From IMG/VR virus record IMGVR_UViG_3300046171_000227, positions 1-64,000 of that record: 64,000 nt of DNA; one strand, 5' to 3'. Under the pieces are notes generated by a model. That model was not told the origin of the DNA and did no database searches. It saw only the letters and a list, made by a program, of their open reading frames with translations. This document shows, in pieces, positions 23,759-30,799 of the stretch; the first letter of the stretch is position 1; each line of letters starts with the position of its first letter. A program made the translations under genes and the position numbers. Source of the stretch: a virus.

Positions 23759-24414
23759 TTATTTAGAGATATACCCCTGTTCCATCAACCATTTTTCGGT
23801 AAGAGGTGTTGGTTTATAAACTTCCCACATCCTTTTAGGGCCTGCACAAACTTTAAGAGCATCTCTAGTCATAGGTATCAGAGAATGCTGCAAACATTGC
23901 TTCCGATTCATATGGAGATGCTGAGGGTGGATATGTTCTTTTTGCACCATCTTTAATCCAATCAGGAATTTCATCGGGATGAATGATTATAGCAGTAAAT
24001 GTATTATCAAGAGTTCCTGCCATGCAGTCTTGAGCGGTATGCCAACCCTCATGACGGAGAACTTTAATGAGCATAGTAGGAGAAGAAATATATTTCTCAT
24101 TAAAGAACATATCATTTCCCTTTACATAATAAAGTCCGCGTGTCAAGGAATAAAAATATTTGTTGTCACCAATATAAACATTTACTCCAATTTGGTTAAG
24201 ACTGGTGAGGATATCAGTGATCTCATCTTTGTTTACTTCATGTTGCTCACCAAAACTCATCCAAGTTTTCACCTTGTCTTACATCTTTAGTGCATTCACG
24301 AAGCATCATACAACCCATAGAGTCATAAGAATTCCAGCTTTTAACTTTTGATTCATCGGCAAGGGCAGGTGTAGTCAATGCTGCTGCCATCAACATCATA
24401 AAAAATTTTTTCAT
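23759..24414 (-). CDS. Exported protein with HExxH metallopeptidase-like motif (two +1 indels)
   Basis: About 217 residues. A signal peptide (MKKFFMMLMAAALTTPALA) starts at 24414; removing one G at 24272-24273 and one C at 23874-23875 (minus strand) gives a single frame. The middle holds LRHEGWHTAQDCMAGTLDN, where HEGWH fits the zinc HExxH signature, with acidic residues later (SPYESEAMFA). It could be a secreted or periplasmic metallopeptidase, but no family is recognised and catalysis is unproven. Two Cys in the N-terminal part may form a disulfide. Confidence 0.6.
23760..23766 (-). promoter_or_regulatory. Late promoter box over a stop codon
   Basis: CTAAATA on the minus strand whose TAA is the stop codon of the HExxH protein; 23 bp before the ATG at 23737. 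Confidence 0.55.
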
Positions 24415-24417
24415 ATC

Positions 24418-24645
24418 TTAAAAAGGTAATGCACCACCAGTTGTTTGTGGAAGTGCCTCTGGGAGTTCTGCATCTAATGCAACAGGAAGAGCATCTGTAA
24501 TTGCTTCTCCGATCGCCTCAGTCATTCGTGACTTGACATTCGCAATAATGTTATCCTTATTGAGATAAACATAACCTCCTCCTGCAATTATAGCAGAAGT
24601 TCCTACGAATGAAAGTAGTGCTAATACATTAATTACTTTTTGCAT
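24418..24645 (-). CDS. Membrane-anchored protein, 75 aa
   Basis: Starts MQKVINVLALLSFVGTSAII, an N-terminal anchor, then KDNIIANVKSRMTEAIGEAI and an Ala/Pro-rich end TTGGALPF. Overlaps the upstream ORF by 17 bp. Frequent in cyanophages; function unknown. Confidence 0.65.
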   Translation of the reverse strand: MQKVINVLALLSFVGTSAIIAGGGYVYLNKDNIIANVKSRMTEAIGEAITDALPVALDAELPEALPQTTGGALPF

Positions 24646-24850
24646 AATATGCCTTGTAGTATTGAACTATGCCAGCTGTATGCATGTTGCCTTGAGATAC
24701 CCAATCGTTGGCACATTCATAGATGGACTGACTCGAATATTTAGGAACAACACCATCCATTTGTCCTCCATATTTTGTAAGCAATATCTTAAGTGCCTGC
24801 TCACGCACCTTCATTTTGTGATCGTTGTAGCGCCAATCATCGATGGACAT
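24629..24850 (-). CDS. Conserved protein, 73 aa
   Basis: Starts MSIDDWRYNDHKMKVREQAL, then KILLTKYGGQMDGVVPKYSS and an amphipathic C-terminus. ATG at 24850 overlaps the upstream stop by 14 bp; a frame extending to 24886 lies inside the upstream gene. Function unknown. Confidence 0.6.
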   Translation of the reverse strand: MSIDDWRYNDHKMKVREQALKILLTKYGGQMDGVVPKYSSQSIYECANDWVSQGNMHTAGIVQYYKAYYAKSN

Positions 24851-25256
24851 TTTCGGAACCGCCTTGAAAGTTTTCTGAACCACCAATAGGATTTAGTTGC
24901 AGAGTAGTTTTACCACTTCTAGTAGACATTTCATACATTAATTGATGCATCCCATCATCCCCAACAGACTTTTTAAACTCATCAACTGCAGTATAAGGGG
25001 CATACAAAGGCCCTTCATAGTTTCCAGCAAATTCTACTTCTTTCTCTTTCATAGGATTTGGAAACCAATCATCATGAGATAATTCTTTTGGGGCAGGAAT
25101 ACCAGTGAAGTAATTTTTTGCATCATCTTTAAATGCTTGTCCTTCATTATAGTCGTCTTGTAGTTCACTACAATCAACAATATTATCGTCTACCTCGCAT
25201 TTAATCTTATCTGTTGCTTGTTCTCTCTTGAAGAGTGCTTTAATTTTTTCGATCAT
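24837..25256 (-). CDS. Conserved cyanophage protein, 139 aa
   Basis: Starts MIEKIKALFKREQATDKIKC; contains AKNYFTGIPAPKELSHDDWF and a Gly/Asn-rich end. The ATG follows immediately after the T run of an intrinsic terminator, with the promoter just beyond it. No recognised domain. Confidence 0.65.
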   Translation of the reverse strand: MIEKIKALFKREQATDKIKCEVDDNIVDCSELQDDYNEGQAFKDDAKNYFTGIPAPKELSHDDWFPNPMKEKEVEFAGNYEGPLYAPYTAVDEFKKSVGDDGMHQLMYEMSTRSGKTTLQLNPIGGSENFQGGSENVHR

Positions 25257-25279
25257 AAAAAAGGAGCAACCTGTGCTCC
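25257..25279 (-). terminator. Intrinsic terminator
   Basis: Minus-strand GGAGCA/TGCTCC stem with a CAGGT loop (25263-25279) and six T (25257-25262) that run straight into the ATG at 25256. Confidence 0.8.
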
Positions 25280-25280
25280 A

Positions 25281-25309
25281 ATGATAGTAAATTTATTTAG
25301 TTTTGTCAA
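25281..25309 (-). promoter_or_regulatory. Sigma70-type promoter abutting terminator, with late box
   Basis: TTGACA (25304-25309), 17 bp, TATCAT (25281-25286), one base before the terminator stem. The spacer contains CTAAATA (25294-25300). The TGA stop of the upstream ORF is inside the -35 box. Confidence 0.7.
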
Positions 25310-25437
25310 GGAGAGGGAACCGATGCTGGTATCATCATTCCTCCACTCATGTCGTCATCATCATCAATGTCTCTTCCCAAGAATGATCCAACTATAAATC
25401 CTGCGAACAAAGACATTGCTAAGACTAACATCACCAT
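25306..25437 (-). CDS. Small membrane protein, 43 aa
   Basis: Reads MVMLVLAMSLFAGFIVGSFL then GRDIDDDDDMSGGMM: one transmembrane helix with an acidic loop after it. Overlaps the Hli stop. Its own stop is embedded in the next promoter. Function unknown. Confidence 0.55.
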   Translation of the reverse strand: MVMLVLAMSLFAGFIVGSFLGRDIDDDDDMSGGMMIPASVPSP

Positions 25438-25538
25438 ACTCCTGGGATGATCTGCCCTGTAAGTGCATATGCACCTAGAGCGGCAACAATGCCGATCATG
25501 GCTGCGAGTCCATTAATTCTTTCTGCTGTTTCGTTCAT
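25431..25538 (-). CDS. hli: High-light-inducible-type protein (short), 35 aa
   Basis: Starts MNETAERINGLAAMIGIVAA and ends TGQIIPGVW. The ERINGLAAMIG segment is the single chlorophyll-binding helix of Hli proteins (consensus ExxNGRxAMIG), here with Leu in place of Arg. Hli proteins bind chlorophyll and protect newly made photosystem II. It is just the membrane helix with almost no N-terminal domain. A second, longer hli is at 26328-26546. Confidence 0.7.
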   Translation of the reverse strand: MNETAERINGLAAMIGIVAALGAYALTGQIIPGVW

Positions 25539-25756
25539 GATTCTAAGGTAAGGTAAAATTTAGTTTGATCGGATGGTGAATTTTCATAAATGGAGGAATC
25601 ACCATACTCCTTGTGATCTTTGTATCCAACCATGCGTCCCTTCGTATTTTGAAGGGCAGACATGAATACGATAAAAAAGAATACTCCTGGGGCACCAATC
25701 AAAAGAGCACCACCAATAACATAGTAAGTAAGAATTTCAAGAAGGGAGTTTTCCAT
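25535..25756 (-). CDS. Membrane protein, 73 aa
   Basis: Starts MENSLLEILTYYVIGGALLI followed by a second hydrophobic stretch (PGVFFFIVFMSAL) and a polar YKDHKEYGDSSIYENSP tail. ATGA overlap with the short hli gene and one-base overlap upstream. Function unknown. Confidence 0.65.
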   Translation of the reverse strand: MENSLLEILTYYVIGGALLIGAPGVFFFIVFMSALQNTKGRMVGYKDHKEYGDSSIYENSPSDQTKFYLTLES

Positions 25757-25977
25757 TAGGGATGATCAGTAAAGTGTTTTTGAATAACTTCTAAGCGTTC
25801 TTCCTCGTGTGCAATGATATCGAGTTGATCTTGGATTGCAGCGAGGATATCTGGGTGTTCGCCAATACCTACAGGTTGATGTAGGTAAACTTCTACATTT
25901 GCTTTTGCTTTAGCAATATTACCTTGAGCATCAGCACTTAGTGCTTCGATAATTTTAGCGCGGAGATTGCAAGACAT
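25756..25977 (-). CDS. Conserved cyanophage protein, 73 aa
   Basis: Starts [20 protein letters not shown]; Ala/Lys-rich helices with KANVEVYLHQPVGIGEHPD in the middle. Shares one base with the ferredoxin stop, so it is probably translated with petF. Function unknown. Confidence 0.65.
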   Translation of the reverse strand: MSCNLRAKIIEALSADAQGNIAKAKANVEVYLHQPVGIGEHPDILAAIQDQLDIIAHEEERLEVIQKHFTDHP

Positions 25978-26267
25978 CAGTACAGTTCTTCCTCTTTTTC
26001 AGTTTCAATTACACAATCACTTTCAGGATATGCAACACAAAGCAATGCAAATCCTGCTTCAAGTTGATCATCATCTAAAAATGATTGTTCTTCTTGATTT
26101 AGTGAACCTTCAATAACCTTTCCTGCGCATGATGAACAAGCACCTGCACGGCAGGAATAAGGGAGATCCAAACCTGCTTCATCAGCAGCATCTAAAATAT
26201 ATTGATCTTCTTCACATTGAATAGTATTTTCACCTTCGGGGGTTTTGAGAGTAATAGTGAAAGACAT
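25977..26267 (-). CDS. petF: Plant-type [2Fe-2S] ferredoxin
   Basis: A 96-residue ferredoxin; cluster ligands are in [12 protein letters not shown] and a distal LLCVAYP, spaced as in PetF. It accepts electrons from photosystem I and can feed nitrogen, bilin or redox enzymes. A strong promoter is 25-50 bp upstream. Intact and of normal length. Confidence 0.95.
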   Translation of the reverse strand: MSFTITLKTPEGENTIQCEEDQYILDAADEAGLDLPYSCRAGACSSCAGKVIEGSLNQEEQSFLDDDQLEAGFALLCVAYPESDCVIETEKEEELY

Positions 26268-26288
26268 TTAATACAATCGGATGTAAAG

Positions 26289-26317
26289 ATTATATAGATT
26301 CTTTGATACCAAGTCAA
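26289..26317 (-). promoter_or_regulatory. Sigma70-type promoter of petF
   Basis: TTGACT (26312-26317), 17 bp, TATAAT (26289-26294). The ATG of petF is 22 bp past the -10 box. Confidence 0.8.
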
Positions 26318-26327
26318 GTATCAATTA

Positions 26328-26546
26328 TCAGAATCCGAAGACACCAAAGAAAAATACACTACCAGTAGTAGCATAAGAGATGATAGCAGAAACAAATCCA
26401 AGCATAGCAGTACGTCCATTTAATTTTTCCGCACGCTCTGCATACGTTTCATATCCATAACGCTCAGCGTCAGTCTTAGAGACGTACATCTGTGGCTCCT
26501 TAGCAAACAGATTCTGCTGTCCAAACTCATTCGTTGTTACAGTCAT
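26328..26546 (-). CDS. hli: High-light-inducible protein
   Basis: A 72-residue Hli with a soluble N-terminus (MTVTTNEFGQQNLFAKEPQM) and the chlorophyll-binding helix AERAEKLNGRTAMLGFVSAI, then a short GSVFFFGVFGF end. Hli proteins protect photosystem II and bind chlorophyll during repair. Its own promoter begins in the loop of the upstream terminator. Confidence 0.93.
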   Translation of the reverse strand: MTVTTNEFGQQNLFAKEPQMYVSKTDAERYGYETYAERAEKLNGRTAMLGFVSAIISYATTGSVFFFGVFGF

Positions 26547-26572
26547 TAACTTATTGTTATGAAACTTTACAT

Positions 26573-26608
26573 AGTATATAGTAAAAAAGGAACGCTGTCA
26601 AGCGTTCC
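26573..26608 (-). promoter_or_regulatory. hli promoter overlapping upstream terminator
   Basis: Terminator: stem GGAACGCT/AGCGTTCC (26589-26608) with a TGAC loop, then six T (26583-26588). Promoter: TTGACA (26596-26601) spans that loop, 17 bp spacer contains the T run, TATACT (26573-26578). One 36-bp segment ends one transcript and starts the next. Confidence 0.75.
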
Positions 26609-26624
26609 CTGTAGTGATTTATAC

Positions 26625-26813
26625 TCAGTAGTCGTCTCCTTCAAGGATATCCTGACATTTCTCAGGATTCTTCTCACAAAATTTTCTGACATAACCATGA
26701 ACATCTTCATCCATATGATAATGGTAGATGTTGTGCATCACACCGACAATAATCAAAGTTCCCACAATCAAAATATTGAGTTGGGTAACAGGAGAAAGTA
26801 GAATCCTCTTCAT
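26625..26813 (-). CDS. Small membrane protein, 62 aa
   Basis: Starts MKRILLSPVTQLNILIVGTL, one transmembrane helix, then HNIYHYHMDEDVHGYVRKFC with a His-rich patch and two Cys (KFCEKNPEKC). The ATG follows directly after a terminator T run. Function unknown. Confidence 0.6.
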   Translation of the reverse strand: MKRILLSPVTQLNILIVGTLIIVGVMHNIYHYHMDEDVHGYVRKFCEKNPEKCQDILEGDDY

Positions 26814-26838
26814 AAAAAAAGGGGTGCCGTCGCACCCC
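26814..26838 (-). terminator. Intrinsic terminator of the beta-barrel gene
   Basis: Minus-strand GGGGTGC/GCACCCC with a GACG loop (26821-26838), then seven T (26814-26820) that end at the ATG at 26813. Confidence 0.85.
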
Positions 26839-26867
26839 AGTATATCATCTAGATGTATTATTGTCTA
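26839..26867 (-). promoter_or_regulatory. Sigma70-type promoter abutting terminator
   Basis: TAGACA (26862-26867), 17 bp, TATACT (26839-26844), the -10 touching the terminator stem. Fourth example of this layout in the window. Confidence 0.65.
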
Positions 26868-26872
26868 TCGTA

Positions 26873-27247
26873 TCAGAAGTTGTACTTCACACCCAATTTA
26901 CCACCGACGCTAAGATCATCCATTTCAAACTCATCGGTAGCGGTAATCGCAGAGAGTTCGCCGTAGACGCCAAGTGCATCAGTCACGGGGACGCCAACAC
27001 CAACCTTACCGGAGATACGGGTTTCGTTCTCTTCACCATCGATAGCAACGATAGCAGGGCCACCCTGAACATAAACGGAAGCAGCACCGACTTGGCCTTC
27101 AACGCCTACGTGGATGTCGGTAGTTGCCCCGACATAATCATCGCCCGCCCAACCTGCATTGGTTTCTACGTTGACATAAGGGCCTGCAAGGGCAGCGCCT
27201 GCGGAAGTGAACAGAGCAGCAGTTGCTGCGAATACAGTTTTAAACAT
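26873..27247 (-). CDS. Outer-membrane-type beta-barrel-like protein, 124 aa
   Basis: Starts MFKTVFAATAALFTSAGAAL with cleavage near ALA-GPY. The mature part alternates polar and hydrophobic residues in short strands (PYVNVETNAGW, VGVEGQVGAASVYVQGG, GVYGELSAIT) and ends in Phe (LGVKYNF), the usual terminal signature of outer-membrane barrels. Higher GC than its neighbours. Common in Synechococcus cyanophages; role unknown, perhaps host-envelope modification. Has its own promoter and terminator. Confidence 0.75.
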   Translation of the reverse strand: MFKTVFAATAALFTSAGAALAGPYVNVETNAGWAGDDYVGATTDIHVGVEGQVGAASVYVQGGPAIVAIDGEENETRISGKVGVGVPVTDALGVYGELSAITATDEFEMDDLSVGGKLGVKYNF

Positions 27248-27318
27248 TTTTGTGTACCTTTATTTACTTGCGGAATGGTTACCCGCAGATGGAAAGAACC
27301 TCGACTTGGTTCTGTGTA

Positions 27319-27347
27319 ATTATACCTAATGCAAAGCAAAAGGTTAA
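27319..27347 (-). promoter_or_regulatory. Promoter of the beta-barrel gene
   Basis: TATAAT (27319-27324) with a weak TTAACC (27342-27347) 17 bp upstream. The leader carries two small inverted repeats (TGCGG/CCGCA and AACC/GGTT). Position and single-gene unit support it. Confidence 0.6.
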
Positions 27348-27368
27348 GTATTTATGATAACAGTTTCT

Positions 27369-27998
27369 TCAGATTCTGTCAACTTGAGAGTTTCCTACGT
27401 AAAGTGGAGCTTGAGATGGATGAATTCCAGCAAAATAAATCCACCCGGTAAGAATATACTTATTACCACTTACCACCATACCACCTCTATGAGTATGTGT
27501 AAACCCAGTTGGCCATATTAACAATGTTCCTTTTTTAGGTTTAACTCTTTTTGATAGGTAGTTAAATTCAGTTTCTCCACCCTCATAATCATCATTAAGA
27601 TAAACCATCCATGCTAACAATCTATCTTTATCATAATCGTTTATAAAATGTGGTTGTTCACAGTGCCAATTATGAAATCCACCCCCAGAGATAGTTTTTT
27701 GAAGTTTTAATCCTGGATTATAAACAGAACAATCTTTTAAAATTGGATAATTATCTATGTAATGATGAAAACTATCAAAGATTAAATCATTGCAACGAAC
27801 AGTAATTTTATGTCCAGGCATAAAACACTGCAAATTAAAAGAACAATCACTTCTGTATACTGTATTATTTCTTCTAATATCAATTGATTGCTCATTTTCT
27901 ACCTGTGAAAATACATCAATTAATGCATTGCATAATTTGTCAGGGAATTGATTTTCATAAAATCCAATAAAGTCCTCATAATAAACATCTTTAGACAT
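27369..27998 (-). CDS. 2OG-Fe(II) oxygenase (prolyl-hydroxylase-like)
   Basis: A 209-residue oxygenase. The WHCEQPHF segment and LLAWMVYLNDDYEGGETEFN give the beta-helix core; KKGTLLIWPTGFTHTHRGG holds the distal His and GNKYILTGW the co-substrate-binding strand with Lys rather than Arg. It lies at the downstream end of the glycan island, so the substrate may be a sugar or glycoprotein, but this is inference. Overlaps the GT25 gene by 8 bp. Confidence 0.82.
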   Translation of the reverse strand: MSKDVYYEDFIGFYENQFPDKLCNALIDVFSQVENEQSIDIRRNNTVYRSDCSFNLQCFMPGHKITVRCNDLIFDSFHHYIDNYPILKDCSVYNPGLKLQKTISGGGFHNWHCEQPHFINDYDKDRLLAWMVYLNDDYEGGETEFNYLSKRVKPKKGTLLIWPTGFTHTHRGGMVVSGNKYILTGWIYFAGIHPSQAPLYVGNSQVDRI

Positions 27999-28827
27999 TA
28001 TTATTATCCTTTTCTTTTGCAGCTGCTACAGCAGCAGAGTTCTCAGTGATTCTACCCAAATATGGATCATAATTCATTTGATCCTGGATACTCATTTGAG
28101 CACCATTTGTAATCCAGTAATTAGATTGTGCTTTATAGTTGCCTATATGAAAAGCATCAATATGTTCTGGATGAATACTAGAACCCAAATCAGTCTTATA
28201 AAGAAGAAGTGGAATGGAGTATGTGTTACCTGAATTGTAGATTAAATCATCTGCAACAGGACGCGGTTTCACTCCGTTATCTAGTTTGTATTTGTTACCG
28301 CGTACATGAAAGTCTAACAGTTTTTGTGCATGGCGTCTAGTAATCATGTAGCAAGCGGTAGAGAAGTCATTTACAAACCGCTTGTGAATCTTGACATGAA
28401 TATCGCCTGTGCAGATAATTGCGAGTTGAATTACATCATAGTCATAAGGAGTGTATGCAATAAAATCATCCCATGTAAAGTTCCAACATTGAACTGTTTC
28501 AAGACTACAATCATCTTCCATGATGATTGCATAAGAACTATCAGATGTCTCTAACCAGTGTTTAATTGCTTTTAGATGAGAAGTGGTACAACCAATCTCA
28601 CCAGAAGACATTAGATCTGGATATCTTCCCTTAATAATATGTCCAAGATCATCATCTCTACCATCATAAGCAGAGATACGTTCATAGTTTTCTACTCCCC
28701 AGTATTCAAACTGATCTTCCATGAACTGACGCCGTTCTGGTTGATCATCTAGGTTTAGATAATAAACAGGGCCAAAATTACGGAGTTTATGTTTTGATTT
28801 GTTCTTTTCGGCATTAGTAAAAGTCAT
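27991..28827 (-). CDS. Glycosyltransferase family 25-like
   Basis: A 278-residue protein with the LPS glycosyltransferase (GT25) pattern: VYYLNLDDQPERRQFMEDQF, SSGEIGCTTSHLKAIKHWLE, and IIMEDDCSL carrying the ED(D) nucleotide-sugar/metal site. Likely transfers a hexose to a phage- or host-derived glycan. The C-terminal 30 residues are polar, Ala-rich. One-base overlap with the dehydrogenase upstream. Confidence 0.85.
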   Translation of the reverse strand: MTFTNAEKNKSKHKLRNFGPVYYLNLDDQPERRQFMEDQFEYWGVENYERISAYDGRDDDLGHIIKGRYPDLMSSGEIGCTTSHLKAIKHWLETSDSSYAIIMEDDCSLETVQCWNFTWDDFIAYTPYDYDVIQLAIICTGDIHVKIHKRFVNDFSTACYMITRRHAQKLLDFHVRGNKYKLDNGVKPRPVADDLIYNSGNTYSIPLLLYKTDLGSSIHPEHIDAFHIGNYKAQSNYWITNGAQMSIQDQMNYDPYLGRITENSAAVAAAKEKDNNNV

Positions 28828-29963
28828 TAGATATCTACTTTAAATACTTCTTCGTTAGGTTCTCCAAACTTTACTCTATCATAATATTGATCATATAGAG
28901 TATCTTTTACACGATTCAGAATAGTTTCGTTATCATTGATGTAAACAGTATATCCTTGATTAAGTAATTCCTTACAAAGTTTAAACTGCTGACTCTCCGT
29001 TAGAATATCTGTTCCTTTCTTATATGAAACGTAGTCAAAGTAGAAAGGAAGACTCTTATGATTCTTACAAATCATGTAATCAAGAAGAAACTTATTATGT
29101 ACTTCATTGAAGTTATCAGTCGTAGCACCTAGGTTATATTCAACCCCAAGACTCTTGGCATAGGCAGCAAAAGCACGATTGTCTCTAGGAAGACAAGGGC
29201 CACCAAAACCATAACCAAACTTCAGATACTTCTTACCGACTCGACTGTCAGCACCAATAGCATCGAGTACGGTATCAATCTCGTCCTCCATGCCGTCTAG
29301 AGTGAGAACCTGTCCCATCATGTTGGCATAACTGATCTTTGTCGTAAGAAAGCAGTTAGTGGCGATTTTAACAACCTCTGAGGCAGTTCTAGACATCAGA
29401 CTAATCTGAGGTTTCGTAACTTGAATCTTATGATAAAGTTCAGATAACTTATCAAATGTTTTACCCCACTTACCACCAATCAGAACCATATCAGCGTTCT
29501 GAAGATCTTTAACAATAGATCCTTGTGCGATAAATTCTGGATTATAGAAAGTTTCCCAACCAACTTCATCTAGTCTATCTTGGAACATCTCACAATCACC
29601 AGGATTAGTAGTGCATCCAACGATAAAAGATTTATCTTTTACACCAGACTCGATGATATCATCAACAACTCTCCACACAGCACTGACATCATAGTCACCA
29701 CTGGGAAGAGAAGGAGTTGCAACAAGTGTGTAAATGATATCACACTCTTCAATTACTTTTTGATTGCTAGTTGTGGCTGAGAAATTATTAGATTGACTAA
29801 GCAAGTCTTGAACATCAGGTTCATTAGTCTTGATCTTCTTTTCCATAAGATCAGCGACGTAATCTTCGCGAATATCAGAGACTAATACATCATACCCTGC
29901 CTGTTCACAAAGAAGTGCGAAGCAAATACCAAGTCGCCCCGCACCAATTACACCAATTTTCAT
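28827..29963 (-). CDS. UDP-glucose/GDP-mannose dehydrogenase family
   Basis: A 378-residue nucleotide-sugar dehydrogenase. N-terminal NAD site GVIGAGRLGICFALLCEQAG; ATPSLPSGDYDVSAV; YNPEFIAQGS; and the catalytic Cys in FGYGFGGPCLPRDNRAFAA. Oxidises the sugar C6 alcohol to a uronate in two NAD-dependent steps. Demand for NAD here is interesting because nadE is the next gene upstream, overlapping by 4 bp. Confidence 0.9.
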   Translation of the reverse strand: MKIGVIGAGRLGICFALLCEQAGYDVLVSDIREDYVADLMEKKIKTNEPDVQDLLSQSNNFSATTSNQKVIEECDIIYTLVATPSLPSGDYDVSAVWRVVDDIIESGVKDKSFIVGCTTNPGDCEMFQDRLDEVGWETFYNPEFIAQGSIVKDLQNADMVLIGGKWGKTFDKLSELYHKIQVTKPQISLMSRTASEVVKIATNCFLTTKISYANMMGQVLTLDGMEDEIDTVLDAIGADSRVGKKYLKFGYGFGGPCLPRDNRAFAAYAKSLGVEYNLGATTDNFNEVHNKFLLDYMICKNHKSLPFYFDYVSYKKGTDILTESQQFKLCKELLNQGYTVYINDNETILNRVKDTLYDQYYDRVKFGEPNEEVFKVDI

Positions 29964-30799
29964 AGTTTGAATGTTGGAATAGAGATCATTTTATGCTTGT
30001 TCTGGCGGTGAAACTTACCATACTGTTTGATTGCAGACTTTTGATTTTCGGTTAGTTCTTTACCCATCCACATGGTAGCAGACTCTGGATGTTTTTCATG
30101 AATGAAAATTCCAGATTCCATAACCCATTCTAGATCTTCATAGGAAGCACCAACCTGTGCTTCATCAGTCCTGCTATCTTCCCACAGTCCATCTGTAGGA
30201 GCAGCAGCGATAATACGCGGATCGACACCAAGGTGTCTACCAAGTTCCCATACTTCTGTTTTGTACAAGTCCGCGATAGGTGCGATATCAACACCGCCAT
30301 CACCATATTTAGTGTAGAATCCGATACCGTAATCTTCAACTTTATTACCAGTACCGACAACCATACCACCAACTGTTCCTGCAATCTGATACAGAGTCAC
30401 CATACGAAGACGTGACTTTGTATTTGCATTTGCAAGTTGATTGGATGTGTATGTTCCTTTCTCTCCGCCATGCGCATCAGTCCACCAGTCAATAGAACTG
30501 AGTAATTTTTCATATGTAGAAGAAAGATCTACATTTTGCATCATGACATTTTCATACTGCTCTCTCAGTTCAGTCGCATGTGCGACAGATAGAATAGTAT
30601 TATCCATCTTTGAATTGAGAGACATCGTCAGGACATAAGTAGGCAGTCCTGTACGAGCACAAAGAGTTGACACAACAGCAGAGTCAATGCCACCAGACAC
30701 ACCACAAACAAGTGCTCTGATGTTATTGTTATCAGCGTATTCTCTAAGCCAGAGAACGATTCTTTCTTCTAATTCAGCGTAGTCTTTAATTCTGTTCAT
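29960..30799 (-). CDS. nadE: NH3-dependent NAD synthetase
   Basis: A 279-residue NadE. The PP-loop is CGVSGGIDSAVVSTL; NANTKSRLRMVTLYQIA, VVGTGNKVEDYGIGFYTKYG, GGVDIAPIADLYKTEVWELG and TDGLWEDSRTDE match the family. It amidates deamido-NAD, the last step of NAD synthesis. No glutaminase domain, so it uses ammonia. ATG at 30799 overlaps the upstream stop by ATGA; an in-frame ATG at 30811 lies inside that gene. Unusual among nucleotide-sugar genes. Confidence 0.9.
   Translation of the reverse strand: MNRIKDYAELEERIVLWLREYADNNNIRALVCGVSGGIDSAVVSTLCARTGLPTYVLTMSLNSKMDNTILSVAHATELREQYENVMMQNVDLSSTYEKLLSSIDWWTDAHGGEKGTYTSNQLANANTKSRLRMVTLYQIAGTVGGMVVGTGNKVEDYGIGFYTKYGDGGVDIAPIADLYKTEVWELGRHLGVDPRIIAAAPTDGLWEDSRTDEAQVGASYEDLEWVMESGIFIHEKHPESATMWMGKELTENQKSAIKQYGKFHRQNKHKMISIPTFKL

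Noticed and set aside
27350-27358. CATAAATA as a late promoter for the beta-barrel gene
   Set aside because: One base off consensus and 100 bp from the start codon; the sigma70-type element at 27319-27347 is a better candidate.
30130-30384. Second minus-strand frame inside nadE
   Set aside because: Overlaps the well-supported NadE frame; no similarity and typical shadow composition.
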